NCBI GenBank assembly: GCA_003254885.1
Contig: QANT01007580.1
Coordinates: forward strand, 1-64,000
Source: Purshia tridentata
Lineage: Eukaryota > Streptophyta > Magnoliopsida > Rosales > Rosaceae
DNA: 64,000 bases
Direction: 5' to 3'
A program made the translations under genes and the position numbers. Positions 1 through 12,300 of this stretch are shown in pieces. Each line of letters opens with the position of its first letter. Positions within the stretch are counted from its first letter, which is position 1. The notes beneath the pieces are model-generated. The model was not told the origin of the DNA. It ran no database searches and was given only the letters and a program-made list of their open reading frames with translations.

Positions 1-571
1 CAGATAGTTTGGCTTCTCTTGGGCTTGATCTTGAGGTGGGTTGCTCTCTACTTGAAAATCCTTCTAGTCTTGTGATTGAGAACATTTGTAGGGTCTCTAG
101 TCCCAGATTCGTAGTTTTTGGGGGGTTCGGTCCTCCTTAGCACCGACATAAAAAGAATTAAAATTGAGTCGGACACCCAAAAAGAAAAGAAATGATTGGT
201 ATATATGGATTTAGAACATTTTACACAAATGTTACTCAAATTTTGGTCAAAATTTCGTTTTAGTTCTCAATCTTTCGAAGCACTCATTTTGGCCCTTATA
301 CTTTGAAATGCGTATTTAGTAAAGATAGAACTCAACTTCTCTTTAAATTATCCGTTAAAAGTGATCATGTCGCACATAACCAATAAATTAAATTAATGAC
401 ATTTTGGTCTATCTACCGTCTACTTATACCAAAAATAAAAACACTCATTTCTTTCATGGACTTAAACAAAAGGGAAGGTTGTAAACATGGTTGTGGGCGT
501 ACTAGTATATTTAATCGAACGCATACATATATATATATATATATAGGGATTTTCTCAAGTGCGGAGGTTCG

Positions 572-746
572 GAAATTTTAAAGTTTGTGGGCGTGGACAG
601 AAGGTGGACAAAAGGTAGACAGAGGGTGGACAGTGTTGACACAAATGATGTGTTTGCAACAAGTTCTAATGTGTTTTGTAATTTTGTATCTACACATTAT
701 CCGCCTATTGTCCACGCTTTGTCCGTGTCTGCAAATCTTAAAATAT
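572..746. repeat. Imperfect inverted repeat, possible small MITE
   Basis: Bases 572-616 and the reverse complement of 706-746 align at roughly 75 percent by eye. Both arms carry TTTTAA, then TTTG, then GTGGACA-type words. Inside the left arm a short minisatellite (about four copies of GTGGACA plus AAGG/GAGGG) runs from 592 to 640. No target-site duplication could be fixed, so the element type is open. Confidence 0.4.
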
Positions 747-1169
747 AGCCAAACTCTGTTGTAGGATGCTACAGTTAAGGTTATTTATATTCTTACATGG
801 GTAGCCGTTGGATGGGCTTTAATGAAGATGTAAGGCTCAGATTTGTTTGAGCCTTACAACCCACAGATTACCTCCAAACCCGAAATCAGACCCATCAAAC
901 AAACACAAAACCTTACCATTCTAGGAGAAGAATGACGCCGGAGAAGGAGGCGGCAGGAGACCCATCAGATCGCTCCTGGGGGTCGCACCTGCAACCCAGA
1001 CCTATCCAAGTCGCACCTGCTCTTCGTTTCTAGGTTGCGCGAAGCAACCTGCGATGACACACCAGCACCACGCGATGACGCCATTGCAGGTACGGGTCTG
1101 AGTTATTTGGTTTAGAAATTTGATTTTAATTTAGCAATGGATGTTGATTTAGCCATGCAATGGGCCTAG

Positions 1170-1440
1170 AGCCATGAATTTTAATTTATTTGATGGTAGA
1201 TTTTTTATTCGGTATTGATTTGCAGGTAGAATTTACTCATACTAGAAGCTTAGAATTGATAATTTTTTAATTGAATTACTGGAGCCATGAATCTCAATTT
1301 ATTTGATGGGAAAGATCTTGGAGTTCCATTTTTTTTTTTTCATTTTAAACCAAATTGATGGAGTTTGATTGTTGGGTTTGGAGTTTGAATTATTGAAGCC
1401 ATGAATTTCAATTTATTTGCAGGTAGAATTATTACACTAA
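1170..1440. repeat. Three degenerate copies of a GCCATGAAT-AATTTATTTG word
   Basis: A word of about 27 bases containing GCCATGAATTT and AATTTATTTGATGG occurs near 1170, 1283 and 1398, roughly 112 bases apart. Two copies are followed by a TTTGCAGGTAGAATT string (near 1218 and 1418). This looks like an old local amplification. No open frame runs through it. Confidence 0.4.
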
Positions 1441-1910
1441 TTTATTCTAGAATGACCATCAAAAATTGCAAATACTATTTAGCTATAACGACTATGTGCA
1501 TAAGTTTAATTCCAAAACCTTAAACCGGGGAGGATACAGACTACCCATGTATGATAGTTGGGCCTGGGGTAGGTCCAGAACCATTTGCAAATACTAATTT
1601 GTTAACAATTCAGTACCCAGCTGTTTTTTCAAGAGTCTAGTGGTATTATAAACCGACATGTTTATTTTTATAGGATATAATATTAATAACACAAATATTG
1701 ATTACACCAAGTGATGATGTATCAGTTACACCGACAAATCTCTCCAAATTCACAATACATTATAGAATGCCCAACATGTTTCAAATTCTATTCCAAAATA
1801 CATTCTATCATTCCAAAAATATTTAAAGTCAACAAACACTTGATTTAGTGGGATTCTGTTTTTTTATAGATACTAAAATGCCCTTGCCACTAAGATAAGT
1901 TAATTAGTGA

Positions 1911-1968
1911 AAGAAAACGTGTTATTCAACCTAATCCCATTACTATGAATTGATAACATATATTATTN

Positions 1969-2000
<32 letters not shown>

Positions 2001-2109
2001 ATTCTTTATTTATTTATTTATTCTACAAAAGTATTAGTGTCACAACTATGGTGCAAATCTAAGTAAGAAAACGTGCTATTCAACCTAATCCCATTCCCAT
2101 GAATTGATC
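1911..2109. repeat. Direct duplication flanking a TA microsatellite
   Basis: A segment of about 42 bases at 1911-1952 (AAGAAAACGTGTTATTCAAC onward) recurs at 2065-2109 with a few changes. Between the copies lie a TA repeat and a TTTA-rich run. The undetermined base at 1968 sits at the start of the TA repeat, so the assembly may be unreliable here. Confidence 0.6.
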
Positions 2110-2695
2110 TAGTCAATACACCTAAGCCCATTGAATTCAAACGTTTCCAGTTATACATTCATGCAAACGCCAAGGGAAGTCAAAAAGACAATGTTCTGTT
2201 AATTCACAACAAAGGAACCACATCATCATATTAAGGTACACAGGATTTAACGCTTTTTCTTCTTAATCGCTGTTCATCTTCTACTCCAATTACAATGTAG
2301 TGTTGTATGTGGATTTTCGCCTAAACCACAACCCCCACTTGCAAATTAAGTTTTAGGCGTGCAATATCTGCATCATGAGCCTTAAGATCGACTCCGTTTT
2401 GTGGTCAATTCTGTAACCAATCAACCCCCACTTGCTCTTAGTCTTTGCTATTGTTTTATTGGATCAGCAGTTCACCCAATTATAAACATTTTCTTTGTGC
2501 ATCCAACAAAAGTCTCTCTTCTATGAATCTTTCAATGTCATTTCATTAATTTTATTTCAAGGATACACTCTAAGTGTATGAAAAACACTGAAGTCTTCCC
2601 TAAACCATCATTAAGAAAGAAAATTGAAAGAACCGCTGAACACTTTTGAAAACAGACCAGGTAGAATAGCATAGCTATTGCATGTCAGTTGGCAC

Positions 2696-2703
2696 TATAA
2701 ATA
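2696..2703 (+). promoter_or_regulatory. TATA box of the LRR receptor kinase gene
   Basis: TATAAATA sits 45 bases before the ATG at 2748, which suits a short 5' leader. It follows GGCAC and precedes AGTCCCGG. It is the best TATA match in the 200 bases upstream of this gene. Confidence 0.6.
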
Positions 2704-2747
2704 AGTCCCGGAAGTAGTTTAAACATTATACACCAAAAAGAACAACC

Positions 2748-5700
2748 ATGACATCTTCAACTTACGAAAGAGTATCATCCTCTGTAGCTTTTTGCCTTAT
2801 CTTGTATGTTGAGTTGATTTCATCATCAAACTTTGCTTTTGCTTCTGCTGCTCCTACTGAAGCAGAGGCTCTTCTCAAATGGAAAGCTAGCTTTCAAAAT
2901 CAAACTCACTTCAATCATCTCACCTCATGGACTTACCTCCCCAGTTATAATGCCACCAATTCTTCCACCAATCATAAACCAAATGCCAGCCCATGCATTT
3001 GGGCTGGTATTTCATGCGATGCTGCTGGAAGTGTCACCAGGATAAACCTTACCAACTCTAGTTTACAAGGTACGTTACATGAATTTTATTTCTTGTCGTT
3101 CTCTAATCTTGAATCTCTTGACCTCAGCTACAATCAACTCTTTGATCCCATCCCACCTCAGATCACTTCCCTCTCAAAACTCATTTATCTTGATCTCTCT
3201 GAAAATCAGTTTTCTGGGAGAATTCCACCAGAAATCCGTCTACTAACAAATCTCACCGTTCTCTATCTTTCTGGAAATAAACTTTATGGTCCCATCCCAC
3301 CGGAAATAGGAAATTTGAAATCTCTAGTGAAATTAATCATTTCTAGAAACAATATTTCTGGTTTAATCCCATCATCATTAGGTGATTTAGGAAATCTTAC
3401 CAGTCTATATCTCTTTCAAAATAACCTTTCTGGCACTATTCCTAAAGAGATAGGGAACTTGAAATCTTTGGTGGCACTAGAGTTGAGCGGAAACCAATTA
3501 ACAGGGCCAATCCCACCATCATTAGGTGATCTAACAGATCTTACCAATCTCACTATGCATACAAATAAACTTTCTGGCTCAATTCCCCAAGAGATAGGAA
3601 ATCTCAGGAGGTTGATTTCCTTGCAGTTCGCTAATAATCAATTAGTTGGTTATTTGCCCCAAAACCTTTTTCAATGTGAATCACTCGCAAGGGTTTCAAT
3701 AAGCAACAATCATTTGATTGGTCGAATCCCCAGAAGCTTGAAAACCTGCATGAGCTTATCTAGATTAAGTCTAGAAGGGAACCAATTGACAGGCAATATA
3801 TCTGAAGATTTTGGTGTCTATCCAAATCTTCATTTCATAGACCTAAGTGACAATAACTTATATGGTGAAATCTCACATAATTGGGAACAGTGCACACAAT
3901 TAACAGCCATACGAATCGGTGGAAACAACCTTACTGGTAGTATACCACATGAGATTGGCAATATGATCCAAATTCAAGAACTCAATCTTTCTTCAAATCA
4001 TTTAGTTGGGATGATCCCAAAGGAGTTTGGGAGATTGACTTCTTTAAATAGGCTGATTTTGAATGACAATCAATTGTTTGGTCGTGTACCTTCAGAATTT
4101 GAATCATTGACTGATCTTGAATATCTTGACTTGTCCACAAACAAATTCAATGATTCAATTCCTAGCATTCTAGGTGACATGGTAAAATTAGTCTACTTGA
4201 ATTTGAGCAGCAACAAGTTCAATCATGAAATTCCATTTCAGTTGGAAAAGTTAGTTCACTTGTCCCAACTAGATTTAAGTCATAACTCACTTAACGGCAA
4301 TATACCATCAACAATGAGCAGTATGGTGAGTTTGGAGATGCTCAATCTTTCCCACAATAATCTTTCTGGTTTCATTCCAACAAGTTTTGGAGGCATGCAC
4401 GGCTTGTCTTATGTTGACATATCTTACAATGATTTGGAAGGTCATCTTCCCAACATTAACGCATTTCAAGATGCTCCCCCAGAAGTGTTACAAGGCAACA
4501 AAGAACTGTGTGGCAATGTCGGAGCTTTGCAACCCTGCAAACATGGCTCAAAAAAAGCAAAAGACCACGAACTCATATTTTTAATCACATTTCCTCTTCT
4601 GGCAGCACTTTTACTTCTATCTACTATATTTATAATTGCCTTTGTAGTAGAAAGAAAAGAGAAGCATCAATATCTAAAACAAAACATCACGCATGAAGAG
4701 GTTTTTTTTTCAATATTAAATTTTGATGGAAAGACAATGTATGAGGAAATCATAAGAGCAACAGAGGATTTTGATTCTAAATATTGCATTGGGAAGGGAG
4801 GACATGGAAGCGTCTTCAAAGCAAATTTATCATCCACCAACATAATTGCCGTGAAGAAAATCCATCAGCTATGCAATGGTGAGAAGAATTTTCAGAAGGA
4901 ATTATTGAATGAAATAAGGATAATAACAGAGTTACGACACCGAAACATTTTGAAGCTTTATGGTTATTGTTTTCATAAAAGACACTCATTTTTAGTGTAT
5001 GAGTATCTAGAAAAGGGTAGCTTGGCCGCAATTTTAAACAATGATGATGAAGCTAAAGAATTGGGGTGGAATAAAAGAGTGAATATTATAAAAGGTGTAG
5101 CGCATGGCTTATGTTACATGCACCACGATTGCTTGCCAGCAATTGTGCATCGAGACATATCAAGCAAGAACATTTTGGTGGATTCTGAATATAAGGGCTG
5201 TATTTCAGATTTTGGTACTGCTAAATTTTTGAACCCAGACTCAACTAATTGGACTGTTCTTGTAGGCACATGCGGATATGTTGCACCAGGTAATATTGTG
5301 GTTTTTTGTTTTTTATATTAGTATATATTTAACACATTTTATGCTTTTATTTTTATGCCAATGATTCTTGCATGGTGAGGATGAGGTTGATTATGGATAA
5401 ACTTGTTATGCCTCTAATTAATCTATGATAACATGATATGATTAATTTCTTTAAAAACTTTCATCGAATAGTTATATCTATATACTAACATGGCACTACT
5501 ATAAGGTTTTTGTCTAAGTAGAGCTTGCATATACAATGGAAGTGACTGAGAAATGCGATGTGTATAGTTTTGGAGTAGTAACATTGGAAATAATTTTGGG
5601 AAAACATCCAGGAGATCTTCTCTCATCTTTAGCATCAGGGTCGTTGTCGTCATCATCATCATCATTATCTTCATATGCATTACCAGTCCATCAAATCCCA

Positions 5701-5919
5701 ATTGTGGAGTTTTTGGACCAACGCATTTCCCCTCCTATACATCAAGAAGCAGGGGAAGTGCTTTCTCTTGTGAAGACAACATTTGTTTGCTTGAATGCCA
5801 GTCCACACTTCCGTCCAACAATGAAACAAGTTTCTCAATGCTTCTTAGCTCAAAAGCTGCATTTGTCAAAGCCATTGCGTATGATAACATTTGGTGAAAT
5901 GCTGGCCCTCTTGGTTTGA
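2748..5919 (+). CDS. LRR receptor-like serine/threonine kinase, MIK2-like (subfamily XII type)
   Basis: Plasma-membrane receptor kinase of about 979 residues from two exons, 2748-5289 and 5522-5919. The intron 5290-5521 is GT-AG and interrupts the APE motif codon (GYVAP-E-LAYT). The order is signal peptide, LRR N-cap ([20 protein letters not shown]), about twenty LRRs, a membrane segment near residues 608-634, then the kinase domain. Visible kinase motifs are GKGGHGSVF near 681, [13 protein letters not shown] near 800 and DFGTAKF, so this is an RD-type, probably active kinase. A serine run near 910 is coded by a TCA/TCG repeat. The family perceives peptides or partners at the cell surface; no ligand can be inferred. 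No frame damage is visible. Upstream DNA is partly repeated at 6653-6715, suggesting a lost tandem neighbour. Confidence 0.9.
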
Positions 5920-8002
5920 CTACTTGAGGAATGTGCTTCTTTCCTATACATCTTTCACTTTGTGTAAGTCATCTTTATCAAAGGAATGTTTTCTTAGATG
6001 TTTTCTTCTTGCAATCTATTTTATGCACTTTTGTGTTATGACTCTTGTATAATGCATGTAGGATACCTTAATGACTCCTTATGAAAAAATTAAGAGTATA
6101 AAACAATGGCTTCTTTTTATATAATGGTTGATATCTTTTTTTTTTTTTGGCCAAGATGGTTGATATCTTTTATATATGGCAAATTCTTATATGCCTATAT
6201 GTTGTATGCAAAAAGACTAGCTACAAGACAATGCAGGCTATGCAGCAACATATATAGACGAATATGAGTGTGTACACCACCCCGACAGAGAATGAAAGAC
6301 CCTCTTTCCTTTTACAAAGCTAAAAATCAAGAGCACACTTTCTTTCCTTTCACTATACACCCACGGTCCACCTCTATTAATTTGTGAAATCACGAATTTA
6401 TCCTATTATTAAAATACCATAAAGGATAACTATTATTAAAAAAAGAAAAGGACAACTATTAAAAAAAAAAAAAAAACAGCCAGTCACCAAGAACCCGATC
6501 CTGGCTCCCACCCGTGCTTCTGCCATCCCTCCGCCGCCGGTGTTCAGACCCACACCGATGGTGGCTCTTCTACCCTCTCTGTTCCTTTCCCTCCCTCCTT
6601 CCCTCTTTCTCTCTCTCTTCCCCTCCTTTCTCGTTTCCAGTAATTCATTCATGCAAATGCGAAGAGAAGAAAACAAGACAATGTTCTGTTCACTACAAAG
6701 GAACCACAATATATGACCATATGAAGAGATCAACTTGGGAACCAAGTGAGCTGTGAACTCGGGCTTACTGATGCTCTTACAGAACAAGGATTTACTTCAA
6801 CAGATCTTTTGGATCATTTTCCAGCCATTGAGTAAAGCCATATACTTTTATTTAAAGTACTTCCTTAGTGATACTTTGAAAATGAGCTCCAAAGTTCTCT
6901 AATCTCTACTGATCTTTTAAGCTTAGAAGTTAAAAACCTTATAGAGTTTCTTAATGGGCCACCCAAACTTATTTAATTAGTACTGCTTGAAAAAAGAAAG
7001 TATGATTTTCTTTTTCTTATTCAAAACTATTTTGTTGCCACGGGCCTGGTTTAGCATAAAGGTTGAATCTCCAGAAGATAAGGCTGAAGATTTTGCTTTT
7101 GTTTGCAAGCATTATAATGCTGACGTCGCCCATGTCTTTCCACGTCAAATTTTGGTCATCAGATCTCGCTTTGGGAACACAATATAATTGGCATGGCTGG
7201 CCTAAATGGTCATTGTTACCTTAGTCTGAGCTGGCCGTCAATGATTTTCCATGCTCTTTACCTTAGATGTTTTTTTACTGTAAGCCCCATTTTTTTCTCT
7301 TAAATTTAATTCATTGCAGCAGATGACATGATTGTATTTTTTTGTCACCTTACTTTACTTTTAGCTATACTCAAACCCCTGCTCTGTTTTTCTCTGATTT
7401 CCCCTATATAATTTTGAAAACATAGGATAGAATACAAACCTCCATCCGACCTTGGCTTTCTACTAGAAATTGAAGTACTTACTTGAACTGCTCTCACACA
7501 GTATGGGAAATAGCACTCTGCTTGGGATTTTCTTGACTTTCTTGCACCATTAAATAGGAAAAAAACAGAAAACACTTAAAGCTGCTTTGGATGTATATTA
7601 TGTAGTAGCCTTAGGTTACGATATCAATGCTTGGAATAATATTCACGTAATAAGTGTATATACTAATGTGTCTATCCCTTTCATTACATGATGGTTAAGA
7701 CTTCTTATGATACTTTCTCCGGTGTTTGTTTCTCGGCTTATGTTTCGCCTTCTTGTGATAATTAAGACCCAAAACGGGCAAGTGATTGGCAAGTTGCCAC
7801 CCCATTTGGTTCGAGGGTAGCCTATGAGCACGTGATTCTCATAATGAAATAAAGATTAGCAAATTCACCAAAAATGCAGGCTACATATTATATCAACCTA
7901 CGGAAAAACTGAAGCACAATCAAAATCAACCACCAGGACATGTAGTCTACAGACCTTTAAGAGACTGAAAACAACAGAGAAGGGACAAGCATGAACAAGC
8001 AT
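5920..8002. other. Spacer between the receptor kinase and the LRR protein gene
   Basis: Contains the 3' flank of the kinase gene and, toward 8000, the 3' flank of the opposite-strand LRR gene. At 6550-6640 a CT-rich run encodes only low-complexity peptides. A frame at 6987-7187 is open for 66 codons but resembles no family I know. Apart from the upstream-repeat relic at 6653-6715 I see nothing functional. Confidence 0.5.
6653..6715 (+). repeat. Relic copy of receptor-kinase upstream DNA
   Basis: The stretch from ATGCAAATGCGAAGAGAAG to GGAACCACA at about 6650-6715 matches 2160-2225, which lies about 550 bases upstream of the receptor kinase ATG. Shared words include GACAATGTTCTGTT and ACAAAGGAACCACA. 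No second kinase frame follows, so this is probably the remains of a tandem receptor-kinase copy. Confidence 0.55.
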
Positions 8003-10362
8003 CTAATGGGATGAAGATGGGAGCGCAAGTGATCCTTTGGCTAGACTCTTTGACTTGCGAAAGCTTTTCTGGCCAACACTTGGACTGCTCTTGTGCCCTC
8101 GGGTGGCCATTGATGCACTCTTTCTTGGTGAAATGGAATCTTTTCTGGAATCCTGTGCCATTGTGCTATGCTTCTTGCTTGCTTTTCTACGAGGATTCCA
8201 TCCACTTTTCCCTAGTGCAGCTTTGGCTACACTATCTGTGACTGCCTCTCTTGCTCTCTGTGGTTTGATGGTCTGCTTGTTCAGGTACACTAGCTTTGGG
8301 AGGAGACCAGTAACTGCCTTGCGCAGCTGCTCATCACCAATGTTTTTCTGGATTGGATTCCCTAACAGATTCAGAGCCTGCACTGAGTTGTAGTTAGCAA
8401 CCAGCTGACCCAGTGCCTTTGTTGTTGTTATCTTGTTGAAGCTCAGGTCCAAAACTGTTAGCTTCAATAGCCTGTGTAGACCCTCCACATCACTGATCTT
8501 GTTCCCAGCAAGATAGAGCTCCTTGATTAAGTTACAGTTTGATAACCCTGGCAACATGCCACAGTTTGTCAGTGACCATTTGGGATAATACATTTTACTG
8601 GGGGAAGTGTGTTTCCAAAGCTCAAATAGAGGGTTGAGAAATTAGTATGATATGAGCTTACCTCGTCCGATTCTAGAGATGCGGTTGTAACTGAGATCAA
8701 GCACTCGTAGCCGGGTTAAATCTCTCAATCCTTCAATGGTGGTGATCTTGTTTTTGGACAAGTTGAGTGTGTGAAGGCTCTTTGGCAGCAATCCTGGACT
8801 TATGTGGACTGAAAATTGAGAAGAACAAATGCCAAGAAGCTTAGTTACCACTAATCAATATGTTCAAGTATTAACTTATACGGTTTATTTCTTTTCTGCT
8901 GCAGCATACCTATGAAGTTGTTTGACAAGTTGACAGATCGGAGACTGCAGAAGCATGATATGTTGGGGACAGCCTTTAAGCCAATATCAGAGATGTGAGC
9001 CACTGTTGAGGATGAATTTAGAGACTGGATCAAAGTATTGGCATGTAAAGTATCCTCATTGTCAGGGCCTCGAGTAAAGTATGTGTTTCTTGACAATGAT
9101 CTCAAAGTTTGAGGAGAGGGTGGGGTCTGTGGGAAGTCCTCATTGTCATCTTCATTATCTAGAACCAAGGGTTGTATTGTGAGGTCTTTCACCCACTCTT
9201 GCACTCTTGCAGATGATGAGGAGGCTTCTGCTGAGAAAGCAACCCATTGGTTCTGTGGCCATAATCCAGAAGCTCCAATGTGAAAACCATCCCAGCTCTG
9301 GTTGTCATTTATGTTGTTCTGCCCTATGTTCAAGGATTCTCCAGTGTATGACAGAGGTGATTCCATCTTCCCAAACTGCATAGCCCGGTTTGGTTCAAGT
9401 GTATCTGAAGAGTATCCACCTTGCTTGTTCAAAGCAGCAATGGCGGAAGGTGTCTTTGGTTTTGCAGCCCATGCACTGTGCAGGTTCCTGTGGCTCCAAA
9501 GGAACAACTTCCACCATAACTTTCTACTTCTGGAAGGCAGAACTTGGCTTGAGGAATGCTTCTTCAGCATCACTTTATCAGCACTGAAATGGGTTATAAC
9601 AGAACCAGGGCTGCCAGGATTAATATCCTTCCTCACACTTTCAGCCAACTCCTGCAATTCTTCATATGACAGAGACCTTGAAAGAGGCAACTTAGAGGGT
9701 ATCTTTTCAACCACATTATGAGTCTCCAAATTAGAGCATGACCGCTTAAGTTTTGGTGAACCCCAAAACTCTGGCTTCCAAATCCCAGGGTCACTAAGAT
9801 GCCCACTTTGTACCCTATGTAGACCGCTACTGTCTAAATCAGATCCACAGAGACCCATCTCCATCTTCCTTGATGGAGTATCTTCACTTGAAATGGCTTC
9901 ATGGGCTGGATGATCAGAGTCATTACAGGTTCCCCTGACTAAGGGGGGGCTCTCTTCATGTTCATGGTCCCCTTCATAGGCTGCTTCACAGCACCCAACA
10001 GGGCTTTTGGGGCTTGTTACCTTGCCACTAGGGGTAGGCTTCTTGTGAACACCATAAGGTATTAAGACCCCAAGAGTTGCTGCTGGCTTCAACCCATCAT
10101 CAACCTCCAAAGTTTTCACAGGCTTCTGTTGAAGCCTGACTTGCAGGGTTCTAATTGCCTTGTCCACTTCAACAGCTTTTGAAGATTCATCATCTCCCTA
10201 AAAATTAAACAACAGAAAAAGAGAATGAAAATGAGCAGATCACGAGGTTCAAGGAAAACCCAAATACAAAATATCAAAATACAAGAAAGAAACCAAGTAT
10301 ATTCTCACCTTAACCTTCTTCTTCCGGCGAACAATCACAGAGAAGCAACTGAACTTTGTCAT
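8003..10362 (-). CDS. SDS22-type leucine-rich repeat protein ('outer arm dynein light chain 1' family)
   Basis: Four coding exons read right to left: 10362-10309, 10197-8910, 8808-8662 and 8547-8003, giving 677 residues with all phases consistent. The start is the ATG at 10362 (MTKFSCFSVIVRRKKKVK), a short basic exon typical of this plant family. The long second exon codes a mostly disordered, serine-rich region. The third and fourth exons code SDS22-like repeats (LHTLNLSKNKITTIEGL, LRVLDLSYNRISRIG, KELYLAGNKISDVEGL, LTVLDLSFNKITT), about residues 425-560. The tail is basic and Ser/Lys-rich. Arabidopsis AT1G78230 is the relative I recall. The family name comes from a green-algal axonemal protein. 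Flowering plants lack axonemal dynein, so the true role is unknown; a scaffold or nuclear role is only a guess. Confidence 0.88.
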
Positions 10363-11460
10363 TCTAATTATGATAACTCCGAATCACCAATGAAGAAACC
10401 CAAACCAAGAACACTTCGTGTCTTTCAGTCTTTGCTTTCCACTTGGTTTCTTGGAAGTTGAGCTTACATACCCCAAAGGTCTGGTTATGGAAGCTGTACT
10501 TCTTGAAAAGAGGAAGTCAATCACATTGGTGCTCTTGGATCAATTCTTAACCATAATCAACGGGAAGGCACCAAACCAGTGTTGATCGCGGCGAATCGAA
10601 ACTGGGTTGAGGGCCAACGGCTGCTCCGGCTTGAGCAAATTGGTCTTGCTTGTAGGCCAGAGTTGTATCTGCAACAGCTTCTCTATGGAAGCTTTGAGAA
10701 AAATGTGTTTGTTCAAAACCTCCCCTGTTCACAAGCCAACAAAAAGGAATCAAAACCGACTAGCGAGAACCTCCAAAACACCATTACAGACAATCCCAAA
10801 TCCCCAAGACGAAAACTTTTATTCAGAAAACAACAAGACCCATATCAGATATCACAATTGGCATGCAAATTTATGGCACACAACACGTGAAGATTGATAC
10901 TGTAGGAACAAAAATTTATGGCATAAACGAAAGAAATACTACTTGTTGATAACTATGCCTTACCTGCCAGTTTGTCGAATAGAAACTGTGCCACTTAGAT
11001 AGCTCCTCTTCTTCCCACAGCAATTGTTTTGAAGCCTCTTTTTCAATCACATACCTTTTCGAAATGTGAACGAGAGAGAGGTGGTGGTGGTGGAGGAGCG
11101 CAATTGACCCCAAAACCTCCACAGAAGACCGACGAAAGTTGGAGTCTCGCCCTCTTCCTCTCAGCGGTCTAGCCCACAAGGGCCTAACCTTTTCTTTTGG
11201 AATGAAAAGAGAGAGAGGGCAGTTGGGGTCCTTAAATTTCAACCTGGAAAAACGCCTGGCCTAGTTTGAACCGAAGAAAGAGGTGGCGGTGGTTGTGGTT
11301 GTGAACCAGGTGTTCGTTAAATCACACGAGCTAGAAGACACTAGAAATAGGTGGGACTTTGGAGGAAGGAAGAGGCGCACATGAAAAGGACATAAACGCG
11401 CATGTTACACGGAATCTGTAACATGTAACCTTTCACCTGCCAAAAATTTCACCCTAAAAA
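10363..11460 (-). other. Probable 5' leader and promoter of the LRR protein gene
   Basis: No coding frame with family similarity. The stretch at 10980-11230 is richer in GC and CT/GA runs (GGTGGTGGTGGTGGAGG near 11080, GAGAGAGAGGG near 11208) than the AT-rich DNA beyond 11460. It is the likely transcription start area for the minus-strand gene. A leader intron ending near 10380-10500 is possible, but I could not fix its borders. Confidence 0.35.
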
Positions 11461-11790
11461 ACAAAACTTGCTGCTTAATATAAAATAATAAAACTATATA
11501 TATAATAATAATATTATCTTTATTATATTTTTATACTATATTTATTACATCATCTTACGTGTCAACATTATACTGACAGTATATTTTCTTAGTTTTAAAG
11601 TTTTTATTTTTATTTTTTTAGTATTTAATATATGAAGATTATATAAATTATCACATAAAATAATATAAAAATATAGTAAGTATTGTATTGTTGTATATAT
11701 AAATATATTTCCATTGCTTTCTATACCATTGATATCAATATCGTCATAATTGGGTCTTGGCCCTTGGGATAATTATTTTCAATCATTCAC

Positions 11791-12300
11791 GGCGCTGTAG
11801 TGTATATAGATTTATAAAGACTTTTATAGACTTTTTTTAAGTTACAGACTTTTGCAGAATTTATATATTTTTACAGAGTTCCATAGAGTTTTACAGAGTC
11901 TATAAAAATCTTTATAAATCATAAGAGAATAGGTTGGATTTATAATGACTTTGAAATACACATAAAAGTCTACCTTATAAATCAGCAGAGAAGAAGTTAG
12001 ATTTATAATGACTTTGAAATACACATAAAAGTCTTTCAAAGTCTTCAGAAATCCATCATTAAATGAAGTCTATAAAAATCTATGACTTTTTTAATATACA
12101 TAGATTTTTATGGACTTTTTAAAAGTTATTAAAAGTCTTAATTGAATACCACATGACTTTTATAAACTCCTTAACATTCTTAATTGAATACATATAGATT
12201 TTCACGAACTTTTTAAAAGTTTTTAAAAATTTTAATTGAATAATACAAGACTTTTAAACTTTACAAAACTCTTTTAAAATCTATATACAATACAGCTCAC
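11791..12300. mobile_element. AT-rich MITE, copy 1 (Tourist/Harbinger-like)
   Basis: The left end reads GCTGTAGTGTATATAGATTT and the right end, reverse-complemented, reads GCTGTATTGTATATAGATTT, so the termini are nearly perfect inverted repeats. The body has no coding capacity and is full of TTTATAAA/TTTTAAAAG words. A unit of about 62 bases (ends in TTTGAAATACACATAAAAGTC) is present twice, at 11917-11972 and 11979-12034. The same family recurs at 56272-56690, where that unit is single. The direct flank repeat is unclear for this copy. Confidence 0.75.

Larger units (their letters stand above)
1..2690. other. Gene-poor spacer upstream of the LRR receptor kinase
   Basis: I see no convincing gene here. 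Bases 3-140 are open in one + frame for about 45 codons and end in TAG, so the 3' end of something starting outside the window is possible, but I recognise no family. Around 930-1090 a GC-richer stretch has a short frame starting MTPEKEAAG and a donor-like CAG/GTACGG at 1089, which may be a captured gene scrap. The rest is AT-rich, with TA runs at about 526-544 and 1969-1996 and one undetermined base at 1968. The repeats are listed separately. Confidence 0.5.

Noticed and set aside
3-140. Open frame of about 45 codons ending in TAG at the window start
   Set aside because: No recognisable family and too short to exclude chance; the upstream part is outside the window.
6398-6787. 129-codon minus-strand frame over a CT/GA-rich tract
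   Set aside because: The product is a low-complexity Arg/Glu run produced by the purine-rich strand; not a plausible gene.
6987-7187. 66-codon plus-strand frame
   Set aside because: No family similarity, no promoter or splice context, and AT-rich surroundings.
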